NCBI GenBank assembly: GCA_947624575.1
Contig: CANQKY010000004.1
Coordinates: 1 to 45,500, forward strand
Length of the DNA stretch: 45,500 nucleotides
Origin: an uncultured Clostridia bacterium
Lineage (GTDB): Bacteria; Bacillota; Clostridia; Oscillospirales; Ruminococcaceae
Direction of reading: 5' to 3'
The translations under genes and the position numbers were made by a program. Below the pieces are notes generated by a model, which saw only the letters and a program-made list of their open reading frames with translations, made no database searches and was not told the origin of the DNA. Shown piece by piece: positions 24,584 through 32,892 of this stretch (its first letter is position 1; each line of letters starts with the position of its first letter).

Positions 24584-25903
24584 CTATTTCTCGTTTTCGA
24601 GGGGCAGAAGGTAGACGACCTTCACGGCAAAAACGCCGTTGTGCCGGCTCAACAGCAGCTTGCCGCCTGTCCGGCTGACGATCCGCTCCGCCTTTTTCAG
24701 CCCGATCCCCCAATGATCCCCCGATTTGGAGGTGTACCCCTCCTGCCCGAGCATGGCGGGGAGGTCTATCTGCCCGCAGGGGTTTTCGATCGACATAAAA
24801 TGCCGCGTCCTGCCGTCCCCCTCGGCGGACGCTTCCAGCGTGACCCGAATCCACCGGTCTTTTTCGGGCAGCTCCGCCACACAGTCAAAGGCGTTGTCGA
24901 TCAGGTTGTCGAACACCTCGACCGTCTGGTAGTCCTTGAGCGGGAAGTCGGGCAGCAGGGCAGTGGCACTGAAGAAAAACCGGATATTCTGCCGCCTTGC
25001 CTGGGTCTGCCTGCCGTAGAGCAGTGCGCGGAACACCGGATCGTCCAGATACAGTAGCGCGTCGTCGGCGTTTCCTTCCTCCATCAGCTCGTCACAGTAG
25101 CTGTCCACCGCGCTGACCACCTCGCCAAGCTCGCTGCCGGTGTCCACCGTATGCCGCAGGTACCGGATATGCCGGTTAAAGTCGTGGGAGCGTTGCCTGA
25201 CGTCGGCAAGGTACTCGTTCACGGTGGCAAGGTGCGCCTTCGTCCGTTTGATCTGCCGGTTCAGCGTGTGGTGCCGCCACGCCAGCATGATGAGCGCCAG
25301 CACCACGATGTAAAGCAGTTGGAGCAGCAGCTGCAGCCATATATCGGAGTTGCTTGTCACCATAAAATCGGGCATATAGTAAAGGTTCCACAGCCAGCGA
25401 TTCAGATTGTTCGTCAAAAGCTGATGCCAGAGCATCTCCGGCAGGAAGAACGCAACGAGAAAAACCACCACCTGCCGCCGGTTCTGGCGGTAGAGCCCGC
25501 CCCAGTGGAAGCGGTAGGACAAAAACGCCAAAAGCAGGGCGATCAGAAGCAGGACGGCGTTGATGAACAGACTGTCCACGTCCGGCGGGATCGGGATCAG
25601 GCAGTACAAAACCGCCCGCAAAAAGAGCAGCACGGAATAGGCAAACAGGCTCTGCGGCAGACTGTTTTGCAGCGGCAGGCTGAAAAAGCCCAGCCGAAAG
25701 CAGAGGGCAAGCAGGACGAAGCGGAAAATCAAAATCGAGCCGAGCTGGTTCATGGAAGCGGCGACCAACGCCGCGGTGAGCAGCAACAGGGTGATGGGGT
25801 ACTCCCACACCCTCGGGCGCCGCTCGGCAAGAACGGTCCAAAAGGCAATCAGCGCCCCGCTCTCCAAAACGGCGGAGATCAGCGTGATCGGGTTAAAGCT
25901 CAT
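24584..25903 (-). CDS. GHKL-type sensor histidine kinase (AgrC-like)
   Basis: A 439-residue membrane sensor kinase. The first about 210 residues hold six or seven hydrophobic segments, followed by a coiled linker, the phospho-acceptor motif RQRSHDFNRHIRYLRH (His240), the N-box VFDNLIDNAFDCVAEL (Asn337) and the G-box WGIGLKKAERIV. This is the layout of AgrC/ComD-type peptide-sensing kinases, which phosphorylate LytTR regulators. The start follows GGAGGGAGGTG and overlaps the 3' end of the regulator gene by about 11 nt, so the pair is translationally coupled. The kinase gene converges on the ABC-2 cassette. No adjacent signal-peptide gene was found. Confidence 0.9.
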   Translation of the reverse strand: MSFNPITLISAVLESGALIAFWTVLAERRPRVWEYPITLLLLTAALVAASMNQLGSILIFRFVLLALCFRLGFFSLPLQNSLPQSLFAYSVLLFLRAVLYCLIPIPPDVDSLFINAVLLLIALLLAFLSYRFHWGGLYRQNRRQVVVFLVAFFLPEMLWHQLLTNNLNRWLWNLYYMPDFMVTSNSDIWLQLLLQLLYIVVLALIMLAWRHHTLNRQIKRTKAHLATVNEYLADVRQRSHDFNRHIRYLRHTVDTGSELGEVVSAVDSYCDELMEEGNADDALLYLDDPVFRALLYGRQTQARRQNIRFFFSATALLPDFPLKDYQTVEVFDNLIDNAFDCVAELPEKDRWIRVTLEASAEGDGRTRHFMSIENPCGQIDLPAMLGQEGYTSKSGDHWGIGLKKAERIVSRTGGKLLLSRHNGVFAVKVVYLLPLENEK

Positions 25904-26669
25904 GGGCGGCACCTCCCTCCGGCAGGTATTCCGCGATGTTTTTGCGATAGTGATAGGCAAGCGGCTTTGGGGTATCGTCATGAAACAGCCAGACAAAAGC
26001 GGTGTTCTTTTCCACTTCCACCGTCCTGATCTGATCGACGTTCACGATGATCGAGCGGTAAATCTGCCGCAAAAAGGTAAGCTGCAGCTCATCAATCTGC
26101 CGCAGCACCTCCCCGAACGAGCAGAACTTCCGGCTGACGGTGAGCTGCTCGCCGTTTATATACTGGAGGATCAGCCTGCCGCCCGAAAACTCGATAAAGG
26201 CGATCTCGTCCGGCTCCACCTCCACCGCGCTGTGGTGGGAGATAGGCAGTCGCAGCGGAGCGGGACGGTAGTAATTTTCCAGATACTCCGGCAACCCCAG
26301 CGCCACGCCGATCTGCAAGCAGAGCTGTTCGGCGGTAAACGGCTTTGCGAGAAAGGAGATATGCTGCAAGGTGGAAAGCAGTCGGTGGGAATGGTGGGTG
26401 TGCATACTGGTGAAGATGATCGGCGCGGTGACATAGCGGGGGTCCTGCCGGATTTTCTCCGCCAGCCGGATACCGGTCACGCGGGAGCCGTCGATCTCGA
26501 TGTCGAGCAAAAACAGGTCGTACCTGCCGGTTTGGAGACAGGCGTGCGCCTGCTCGAAATTCTCCGCCAGGTCCACCTCCGCATGGAATCGTGCCTGTAC
26601 CTCCGGCAGGAGCTGCTCGATCTCATGCGGGTGATCCTCCAAATATAAAATCCGCAGCTCATGCGGCAT
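25893..26669 (-). CDS. LytTR-family response regulator
   Basis: A 258-residue regulator with an N-terminal receiver domain (ILYLEDHPHEIEQLL; phosphorylation site Asp56 in FLLDIEIDG; the Thr/Ser and Lys switch residues in FTSMHTH and FLAKPF). The C-terminal LytTR DNA-binding domain has IAFIEFSGGRLILQYINGE, CSFGEVLRQIDE and FLRQIYRSIIVNVDQI. The ATG at 26669 has AGGAGG 8 nt upstream; the GTG at 26678 overlaps that site and is rejected. It is encoded upstream of the GHKL kinase in one operon. Regulators of this type often control transport or bacteriocin genes nearby, which makes the ABC-2 cassette a candidate target (inference). Confidence 0.92.
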   Translation of the reverse strand: MPHELRILYLEDHPHEIEQLLPEVQARFHAEVDLAENFEQAHACLQTGRYDLFLLDIEIDGSRVTGIRLAEKIRQDPRYVTAPIIFTSMHTHHSHRLLSTLQHISFLAKPFTAEQLCLQIGVALGLPEYLENYYRPAPLRLPISHHSAVEVEPDEIAFIEFSGGRLILQYINGEQLTVSRKFCSFGEVLRQIDELQLTFLRQIYRSIIVNVDQIRTVEVEKNTAFVWLFHDDTPKPLAYHYRKNIAEYLPEGGAAHEL

Positions 26670-26707
26670 ACCGCCCACCTCCTTTTTTGGGACAATTCTC
26701 TGTTTTC

Positions 26708-26736
26708 AGCATAAAGGAGTTTTCCGGTAATGTCAA
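26708..26736 (-). promoter_or_regulatory. Promoter of the LytTR/GHKL operon
   Basis: Minus strand: TTGACA (26736-26731), 17 bp, TATGCT (26713-26708), 39 bp upstream of the regulator start. The -35 box is a perfect consensus. Confidence 0.75.
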
Positions 26737-26756
26737 TGCTTTTTTGGGGGAGCGTC

Positions 26757-26785
26757 TTGCAAAAAGGCGGAGGATATGATACAGT
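26757..26785 (+). promoter_or_regulatory. Promoter of the cardiolipin synthase gene
   Basis: TTGCAA (26757-26762), 17 bp, TACAGT (26780-26785). An overlapping TATGAT at 26775 could also act as the -10 with a different -35. It diverges from the LytTR promoter. Confidence 0.5.
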
Positions 26786-26811
26786 AAAGTTAATTGCGGG
26801 AGGTGAGGCAG

Positions 26812-28377
26812 ATGGCAAAGGAGCAAAGCGCGCGGCTGCTGCGCTGGGTGAAGCCTGCGCTCAAGGTGATGTTTTCCCGCATCACCATCGTGGTGGTGCT
26901 GATCCTCTGCCAGATCGCGCTGATCGTGGTGCCCCTTTTCGTGCTGCATGAGTATAATATCTGGGTGTCGCTCTGTTCCAATCTGCTGGCGATCGCCCTG
27001 ATCCTCTATATCATCAGCGGGCAGCAGAATCCCGCTTATAAAATCGCGTGGTGTATTCCCATTCTGCTGCTGCCGGTGCTGGGCACCTGCGTGTATCTGC
27101 TCTTTTCCGCGCCGATCACCGGCAAGTCCACCCGTCGGCAGATGGAGCAGATCATGAGGCGTACCGGCAGGTATCTCAAGCAGGACAAGCAGGCGGCGGA
27201 GGAATTAAAAGCGCTCGACCACACGGCGGCGAATCAGGTGCATTATCTGGAGCATACGGCGGGCTTTCCGGTTTACCGCAACACCGAAACGGAGTACCTC
27301 TCCCCGGGGGAGAACTTCTGGGTGCGCCTGCTGGAGGACTTGGAAAAGGCGGAGCGTTTTATCTTTCTCGAATACTTCATCATTGCCGAGGGGGTCATGT
27401 GGGACAGCGTACTGCGCATCTTGGAGGAAAAGGTCGCGCAGGGCGTGGAGGTTCGGGTGATCTATGACGACGTCGGGAGCATCAAAACCCTCCCCTACCG
27501 GTACGAGCGGGTGCTGCGGGAGAAGGGGATTCGCTGCGTGGTGTTCAGCCCCTTTCGACCGGTGATCTCGGTGCGGCTGAATAACCGCGACCACCGGAAG
27601 ATCGCGGTGATCGACGGACGGGTGGCGTTTACCGGCGGCGCGAATCTGGCGGACGAATATGTCAACCGGAAGGAGCGGTTCGGCTACTGGAAGGACGCCT
27701 GTATCCGCCTTGAGGGGGACGCCGTCTGGAGCTTTACGGTGATGTTTTTGCAGCTCTGGCAGTTCGCCACCGGACAGGAGCAGGCGTTTTCACGGTACCG
27801 TCCGGCAGAGCCGATTCTCACATCGGGCGAGGGCTTTGTGCTGCCCTACGGGGACACGCCGGTGGATCAGGAGACGGTGGGCGAGAACATCTATCTGAAT
27901 ATCATCTATAAGACAAAGCGGTATCTTTATATCTGCACCCCCTACCTCATCGTGGGGGACGAGATGGTGACCGCCCTCCAGCTTGCCGCCAAGGACGGGA
28001 TCGACGTGCGGATCATCACGCCCCATATCCCCGACAAATGGTATGTGCATATCATGACCCGCGCCTACTACCAGCCCCTGTTGGAGCAGGGGGTGCGCAT
28101 CTTTGAGTACACGCCCGGCTTTATCCACTCCAAGACCTTTGTGGCAGACGATGCGGTTGCCACCGTCGGCACGGTGAATATGGACTTCCGCAGTCTCTAT
28201 CTCCACTATGAGTGCGGGGTGTGGCTCTACCGCACACCGGCGGTGGAGGCGGTCAAGCGGGATTTTCTCGATACCCAGGCGCAGTCGCGGGAGATCACAC
28301 TGGAGGAATGCCGTGCGGCACGCTGGCCCACCCGCCTGCTCCGGTCGGTGATCCGGCTGTTCGCGCCGCTGCTGTAA
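26812..28377 (+). CDS. cls: Cardiolipin synthase (phospholipase D family)
   Basis: Membrane enzyme that condenses two phosphatidylglycerols to cardiolipin. It has 521 residues. Two N-terminal membrane segments (about residues 25-70) are followed by two phospholipase D catalytic motifs: NNRDHRKIAVIDGRVAFTGG and GFIHSKTFVADDAVATVG, each with the HxKxxxxD pattern. FWVRLLEDLEKAERFIFLEYFI is also typical. The ATG at 26812 has GGAGGTGA upstream. The sulfatase gene follows 26 nt after the stop, so the two may share a transcript. Confidence 0.94.
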   Translation: MAKEQSARLLRWVKPALKVMFSRITIVVVLILCQIALIVVPLFVLHEYNIWVSLCSNLLAIALILYIISGQQNPAYKIAWCIPILLLPVLGTCVYLLFSAPITGKSTRRQMEQIMRRTGRYLKQDKQAAEELKALDHTAANQVHYLEHTAGFPVYRNTETEYLSPGENFWVRLLEDLEKAERFIFLEYFIIAEGVMWDSVLRILEEKVAQGVEVRVIYDDVGSIKTLPYRYERVLREKGIRCVVFSPFRPVISVRLNNRDHRKIAVIDGRVAFTGGANLADEYVNRKERFGYWKDACIRLEGDAVWSFTVMFLQLWQFATGQEQAFSRYRPAEPILTSGEGFVLPYGDTPVDQETVGENIYLNIIYKTKRYLYICTPYLIVGDEMVTALQLAAKDGIDVRIITPHIPDKWYVHIMTRAYYQPLLEQGVRIFEYTPGFIHSKTFVADDAVATVGTVNMDFRSLYLHYECGVWLYRTPAVEAVKRDFLDTQAQSREITLEECRAARWPTRLLRSVIRLFAPLL

Positions 28378-28403
28378 AAAACGGCTGTGAGGGGGAAAGA
28401 ACC

Positions 28404-29870
28404 GTGAAGAAGAAAAGACCGAATATCCTGATGATCCTCAGCGACGATCAGGGCGCATGGGCGATGCGGTGCGCCGGTAACACCGATATACAAACGCCCA
28501 ATCTGGACCGTTTGGCGGAGCATGGCGTTCGGTTTAACAGCTTTTTCTGCACATCACCGGTCTGCTCTCCGGCGCGCGCCACCCTGCTGACAGGCAGGAT
28601 CCCGTCCGCCCATGGTGTGCAGGACTGGATCTGTTCCGGCAATCTGGATAAAGAGGGATTGGGCGCGCTTAAAGAGGACCCCTATTATGCACTGGAGGAA
28701 AAGCCGATCCGTTATCTGGACGGCATGACGACCTATACCGACGTCCTCAAGGAACAGGGGTATCGCTGTGCGCTTTTCGGCAAATGGCATCTGGGTGACA
28801 GCGTCGCGCCGCAGCACGGCTTTGAGAAGTGGTTTACCATCGGCAGGGGCGGCTGCTATTACAATAAGGCAGATGTGGTGGAAAACGGACGTGTTTCGTT
28901 TGAGAAAAGGTATATCACCCATGTCATCACCGACCGTGCGCTGGGATTTTTGGACGAATGCAAGGGGCGGGAGGAGCCGTTTTATCTCAGCGTTCACTAC
29001 ACCGCGCCCCATTCTCCGTGGTCGGAGGACCAGCACCCGAAGGAGTATATCGAGCTGTATCGGGACTGCAAGTTCACCGCAACGCCCGATCTGCCGGTAC
29101 ACCCCAATCAGATTCCGACGGCGCCGTTTGGCACCGGCGAGGTGCGCCGCAATCTGCTGCGCGGCTATTATGCCGCAATCACGGCAATGGACGCCGACAT
29201 CGGGCGTCTGCTGGACAAATTACAGGAAACGGATCTGCTGGAGAACACCATTGTCATCTTCACCTCGGATAACGGCATGAACATGGGACACCACGGTATC
29301 TGGGGGAAGGGAAACGGCACCTTCCCGTTCAATATGTATGACAGTGCGGTGAAGGTTCCGCTGCTCATCATGTGGGACGGTCATTATCCGCAGGGAAAGG
29401 TCTGCTCCCGTATCTGCAGCCAGTACGACTTCTTTCCCACGCTGATGGATATGCTGGGGATCGAGCCTGCGCTTCCTGCGGACGAGAAAGGGTATATGCC
29501 CGGAAAGAGCTTTGCCGACGTCTTCACCGAAGAAAAAGAGGACGAGCATTGGGTGGTGGTCTTTGACGAGTACGGTCCTACCCGCATGATCCGAACCGAG
29601 GAGTGGAAATATATCTGCCGCTTTCCGTACGGTCCGGACGAGCTGTATCACCTGTCCTGCGATCCAGAGGAAGAAAATAATCTGATCGACGATCCGCAGT
29701 ACCGCGATTTGGCGGACGAACTGCATCTCCGGCTGATCCGGTGGTTTTACCGGTATGCCGATCCCAAAATGGACGGCGCCAAGGAGCCGGTGACCGGCTT
29801 CGGGCAGCTTTGCAGAGCCGGCATTCATGCCGACCGCCGGGAAGCCTTCCGCAAGCCGACGAAAAAATGA
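28404..29870 (+). CDS. Arylsulfatase-type sulfatase 1 (Cys-type)
   Basis: A 488-residue member of the alkaline phosphatase/sulfatase superfamily that hydrolyses sulfate esters. The modification motif CSPARATLLTGR (Cys54) is the C-x-P-x-R signature whose Cys is converted to formylglycine. Metal ligands are visible in ILSDDQG near the N-terminus and FTSDNGMNMGHHG. KWHLG and YTAPHSPW are also typical. It starts with GTG at 28404, following GGGGGAAAG. No signal peptide is visible, so it appears cytoplasmic, as for many sulfatases that act on imported sugars. No maturase (anSME) gene is in the window. The substrate cannot be told; a second sulfatase lies at 34403. Confidence 0.9.
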   Translation: MKKKRPNILMILSDDQGAWAMRCAGNTDIQTPNLDRLAEHGVRFNSFFCTSPVCSPARATLLTGRIPSAHGVQDWICSGNLDKEGLGALKEDPYYALEEKPIRYLDGMTTYTDVLKEQGYRCALFGKWHLGDSVAPQHGFEKWFTIGRGGCYYNKADVVENGRVSFEKRYITHVITDRALGFLDECKGREEPFYLSVHYTAPHSPWSEDQHPKEYIELYRDCKFTATPDLPVHPNQIPTAPFGTGEVRRNLLRGYYAAITAMDADIGRLLDKLQETDLLENTIVIFTSDNGMNMGHHGIWGKGNGTFPFNMYDSAVKVPLLIMWDGHYPQGKVCSRICSQYDFFPTLMDMLGIEPALPADEKGYMPGKSFADVFTEEKEDEHWVVVFDEYGPTRMIRTEEWKYICRFPYGPDELYHLSCDPEEENNLIDDPQYRDLADELHLRLIRWFYRYADPKMDGAKEPVTGFGQLCRAGIHADRREAFRKPTKK

Positions 29871-29879
29871 AAAAAGCAC

Positions 29880-29908
29880 TTGCAATTCCCGAAAACTTGT
29901 GGTAAGAT
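29880..29908 (+). promoter_or_regulatory. Promoter of rplS
   Basis: TTGCAA (29880-29885), 17 bp, TAAGAT (29903-29908), with TGTGG before the -10 (extended -10). It starts within 10 bp of the sulfatase stop. Confidence 0.75.
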
Positions 29909-29914
29909 ATATTG

Positions 29915-30060
29915 GTATTTGGTATCCGTCTGCGGTTTTTCCTGGAAAGCCGCCGATGGGGAGGATTGCCAGGTAGAAAAAACTTGTCATGAAAACGGAT
30001 ACTCCTCTGCCGTGAACGGCTTCGTTCAAGCGGCATGAATGTCTGAAAAAATCAGGAGGA
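29915..30060 (+). promoter_or_regulatory. Ribosomal protein L19 leader (autoregulatory RNA)
   Basis: A structured leader between the promoter and rplS. GGTATCCGT (near 29919-29928) can pair with ACGGATAC (near 29995-30002), enclosing a GCGG...CCGC hairpin, with a further hairpin around CCGTGAACGGCTTCG. Its position, size and pairing fit the L19 leader family of Firmicutes, in which L19 is thought to control its own synthesis. Folding was not computed. Confidence 0.65.
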
Positions 30061-30064
30061 AAAG

Positions 30065-30409
30065 ATGGACGCATTGAAGCAGATCAGTCAGTCCGCCATG
30101 AAGGCGGAAACGCCCGACATTCATGTCGGTGACACCGTAAAGGTGCATGTGAGAATCAAAGAGGGAAACCGTGAGCGTATCCAGCTGTTTGAGGGTACGG
30201 TGATCGCCAAGAAGCACGGCGGCATTTCCGAAACCTTCACGGTGCGCCGCGTGTCCTACGGCTGTGGGATCGAGCGTGTCTTCCCGCTCCACTCTCCGAA
30301 TGTGGAGAAGGTGGAGGTCGTCAGAAGCGGTCGGGTCCGCCGCAGCAAGCTGTATTACCTGCGGGATCGCGTGGGCAAGGCTGCCAAGGTAAAAGAGAAG
30401 ATTCGGTAA
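30065..30409 (+). CDS. rplS: 50S ribosomal protein L19
   Basis: A 114-residue ribosomal protein of the large subunit that lies at the 30S-50S interface. The L19 pattern is clear: [25 protein letters not shown], then [20 protein letters not shown] and [27 protein letters not shown] lies 5 nt upstream of the ATG. It is followed by an intrinsic terminator and then lepB, rbgA and rnhB, an order shared with many Firmicutes. Confidence 0.97.
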   Translation: MDALKQISQSAMKAETPDIHVGDTVKVHVRIKEGNRERIQLFEGTVIAKKHGGISETFTVRRVSYGCGIERVFPLHSPNVEKVEVVRSGRVRRSKLYYLRDRVGKAAKVKEKIR

Positions 30410-30417
30410 TCACGCAG

Positions 30418-30443
30418 AAAGGGACGAATGCCGTCCCTTTTTT
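30418..30443 (+). terminator. Intrinsic terminator after rplS
   Basis: Stem AAAGGGACG/CGTCCCTTT with six T following. It probably ends most rplS transcripts, with partial read-through into lepB. Confidence 0.8.
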
Positions 30444-30472
30444 GCATTTTTGGGAGAAAGGCGGCGAGCCAA

Positions 30473-31027
30473 GTGGAAGAAAAAGAGCGGAATACAAGAC
30501 AGGAGCTGTTCGAGTGGCTGGAGATGGTGGTGATCGCCGTGGTTAGCGTGGTGCTGCTGTTCACCTTTGTGCTGCGCACCGTCAATGTGGAGGGGGAGTC
30601 GATGCAGCGCACCCTGTTTAACGGCGATATGCTGATCGTCACCCATCTGTTCTATCAGCCGCAGGCAGGGGATATCGTGGTCATCACCCAGCCGACCAAC
30701 GTGGGCGCACCGCTGATCAAGCGGATCGTGGCGACCGAGGGGCAGACGGTTGAAATTGATTACGAGAATAACCGCGTGCTGGTGGACGGTGTGATCAAGA
30801 ATGAACCCTACCTCTGGGAAGCGATGCGGCAGCCCCACTTTTCCGCCTACGGGGAAACCGAGTACCCCGTCACCGTGCCGGAGGGGTGCGTGTTTGTGAT
30901 GGGGGATAACCGGAACAATTCGCAGGACAGCCGTTCGAACGGGATCGGCATGATCGACAAGCGGTACATCATGGGGAAGGCGGTACTGCGTTTAGCGCCG
31001 TTGTCCTCCTTCGGATTGGTGAAATAA
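30473..31027 (+). CDS. lepB: Signal peptidase I
   Basis: Membrane-anchored serine protease that removes signal peptides on the outer face of the membrane. It has 184 residues. One N-terminal membrane segment (MVVIAVVSVVLLFTFVL, about 18-34) precedes the catalytic Ser43 in VEGESMQRTL. The general base is Lys83 in APLIKRIVATEGQ. Box E (FVMGDNRNNSQDSR) is present. The likely start is GTG at 30473, with AAGGCGG upstream; an ATG at 30428 lies inside the terminator hairpin and is less likely. Its stop overlaps the rbgA start by 1 nt (TAATG). Confidence 0.93.
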   Translation: MEEKERNTRQELFEWLEMVVIAVVSVVLLFTFVLRTVNVEGESMQRTLFNGDMLIVTHLFYQPQAGDIVVITQPTNVGAPLIKRIVATEGQTVEIDYENNRVLVDGVIKNEPYLWEAMRQPHFSAYGETEYPVTVPEGCVFVMGDNRNNSQDSRSNGIGMIDKRYIMGKAVLRLAPLSSFGLVK

Positions 31028-31881
31028 TGGCAGAGGAAGGCAAGGTACAGTGGTTCCCCGGTCATATGGCAAAGACCCGCAGGTTGATCACCGAGCATTT
31101 AAAGCTCTGTGATGCGGCGGCGGAGCTTTGTGATGCGCGGATCCCCCAGAGCAGCCGCAATCCAGAGCTGGATCGGTGGCTGGGCGGGAAGCCGCGCATT
31201 TTGCTGCTCAATAAATGCGACGCCGCCGATCCCGTCCTCACCGAGGAATGGGTGCGGTATTACGGGAAACAGGGGCTTACCGTTCTGCCGACCGACTGCC
31301 GTTCCGGCAAGGGGGTGCGGCGGTTTGCACCGGCGGTACGGGAACGGCTTTCTGATTTGATCGCCGCGCGGGAGAAGCGGGGCATGGTCGGCAGACCGCT
31401 GCGGGTGATGATCGTGGGGATTCCGAATGTGGGGAAGTCCTCCCTCATCAACCGGCTGTGCGGCGCGCGCCGTACCAGGGCGGAGGACCGCCCGGGCGTG
31501 ACCCGTGGGCTTCAGTGGGTCACGGTGGAGCGCGGACTGGAGCTGCTCGATATGCCCGGCGTGCTCTGGCCCAAGTTTGACGATCCCGCCGTGGGGGAGC
31601 GGCTTGCCTTCACCGGCGCGGTCAAGGACGATGTGGTGGATATCGAGTGGCTGGCAATCCGGCTTCTCTCCCTTTTGCGGGAGTGTTATCCCGCGGCACT
31701 GCAAAGCCGGTACGGGATCGACCCGACCGAAGAACCGCTTTCCCTGCTCACAGCATTGGGGAAAAAGCGGGGTATGCTCCTTTCAGGGGGCGAGGTGAAT
31801 ACCGAGCGGGCGGCGATCACCCTGCTCGACGAATTTCGCGCCGGAAAGCTTGGGCGGATCACATTGGAGAGACCGGAATGA
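31027..31881 (+). CDS. rbgA: Ribosome biogenesis GTPase YlqF/RbgA
   Basis: Circularly permuted GTPase required for a late step of 50S assembly. It has 284 residues. The order of motifs shows the permutation: G4 LLNKCD (about 60-65) precedes G1 GIPNVGKSS (131-139), then G2 and G3 (LLDMPG). The N-terminal VQWFPGHMAKTRR is characteristic of RbgA, and a C-terminal helical domain follows. The neighbours rplS, lepB and rnhB match the Bacillus ylqF context. The 3' end overlaps the next gene by 4 nt (ATGA). Confidence 0.95.
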   Translation: MAEEGKVQWFPGHMAKTRRLITEHLKLCDAAAELCDARIPQSSRNPELDRWLGGKPRILLLNKCDAADPVLTEEWVRYYGKQGLTVLPTDCRSGKGVRRFAPAVRERLSDLIAAREKRGMVGRPLRVMIVGIPNVGKSSLINRLCGARRTRAEDRPGVTRGLQWVTVERGLELLDMPGVLWPKFDDPAVGERLAFTGAVKDDVVDIEWLAIRLLSLLRECYPAALQSRYGIDPTEEPLSLLTALGKKRGMLLSGGEVNTERAAITLLDEFRAGKLGRITLERPE

Positions 31882-32828
31882 CTTTATATGAATTTGACGC
31901 ACTCCAGCCGGAGGAGATCATCTGCGGCGTGGACGAAGCGGGCAGAGGTCCGCTGGCGGGACCGGTCACGGCGGGGGCGGTGATCCTCCCGCGCGGCTTT
32001 CAGATCGCGGGGCTCAACGACAGCAAAAAGCTCACCGAGAAAAGGCGGGAGGCTCTGTTTCCGGTGATCTGCGAGCAGGCGGTATCGTGGTCGGTGGGCT
32101 GGGCGTCGGTGGAGGAAATCGAAACGCTCAATATTCTGGAAGCCACACTGCTTGCCATGCGGCGGGCGGTGGCGGGGCTTTCGGTCCGCCCGCAGGCGGC
32201 ATTGGTAGACGGCAACCGTCCGCCCCGTCTTTCGATCCCCTGCCGCACCGTGGTGCATGGGGACGCGCTCTCCGCCTCGATTGCCGCCGCGTCGGTGGTG
32301 GCAAAGGTCTCGCGGGATCATGAGATGCTGCGGCTGGACAGGGAATATCCCGCTTATGGCTTCGCGGTGCATAAGGGGTACGGCACCAAGCTGCACTATG
32401 CAAGGATTTTGGAGCACGGACCCTCTCCGGTCCATCGCATGAGCTTTTTAAAAAAGCTCTATCCCACCGCCGGCGTCAGCAAAACGACCGTCACCGGAAA
32501 CGCGGGGGAGGAACTGGCGGCAGCCTATCTGAAACGGCAGGGCTGTCGGATTTTGGAGCGAAACTATCGGGTCACAGAGGGCGAGATCGACATCATTGCC
32601 GCCGACCGGAAGCACCTGATCTTCTGCGAGGTCAAGACCCGCGCGGCAAACAGTATGCTCCCGCCCGAAGCGGCGGTGACGCCTTCTAAGAAAAAGCGGC
32701 TGATCGCGGCGGCAAACCGGTATCTCGAAACGCACGACACCGATCTCTGGCTCCGCTTTGACGTGATTGCGGTGGTGAACACCACGCCGCCCACCCTGAC
32801 CCATTATCCCGCCGCTTTCTCGGTTTGA
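31878..32828 (+). CDS. rnhB: Ribonuclease HII fused to a YraN/UPF0102 nuclease-like domain
   Basis: A 316-residue two-domain protein. Residues 1-195 are RNase HII, which removes ribonucleotides from DNA: CGVDEAGRGPLAGPV (Asp19, Glu20), AALVDGN (Asp111) and VHGDALSASIAAASVVAKVSRD supply the acidic residues. After a short linker, residues about 205-316 are a complete YraN/UPF0102 domain: GNAGEELAAAYLKRQGCRIL, then the restriction-endonuclease-like core EGEIDIIA and FCEVKTR (Glu236, Asp238, Glu251, Lys253). In many bacteria these are two adjacent genes. The sequence is open throughout with no stop or frameshift at the junction. It starts at 31878, overlapping rbgA. Confidence 0.92.
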   Translation: MTLYEFDALQPEEIICGVDEAGRGPLAGPVTAGAVILPRGFQIAGLNDSKKLTEKRREALFPVICEQAVSWSVGWASVEEIETLNILEATLLAMRRAVAGLSVRPQAALVDGNRPPRLSIPCRTVVHGDALSASIAAASVVAKVSRDHEMLRLDREYPAYGFAVHKGYGTKLHYARILEHGPSPVHRMSFLKKLYPTAGVSKTTVTGNAGEELAAAYLKRQGCRILERNYRVTEGEIDIIAADRKHLIFCEVKTRAANSMLPPEAAVTPSKKKRLIAAANRYLETHDTDLWLRFDVIAVVNTTPPTLTHYPAAFSV

Positions 32829-32830
32829 GG

Positions 32831-32859
32831 TTGCATCTCGCCCCGTTTTGTGGTAATAT
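32831..32859 (+). promoter_or_regulatory. Promoter of thrC
   Basis: TTGCAT (32831-32836), 17 bp, TAATAT (32854-32859), with TGTGG before the -10, very like the rplS promoter. Confidence 0.7.
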
Positions 32860-32892
32860 ATTGGAAGTAACCGATAAAGGAGTTTTCGTATC

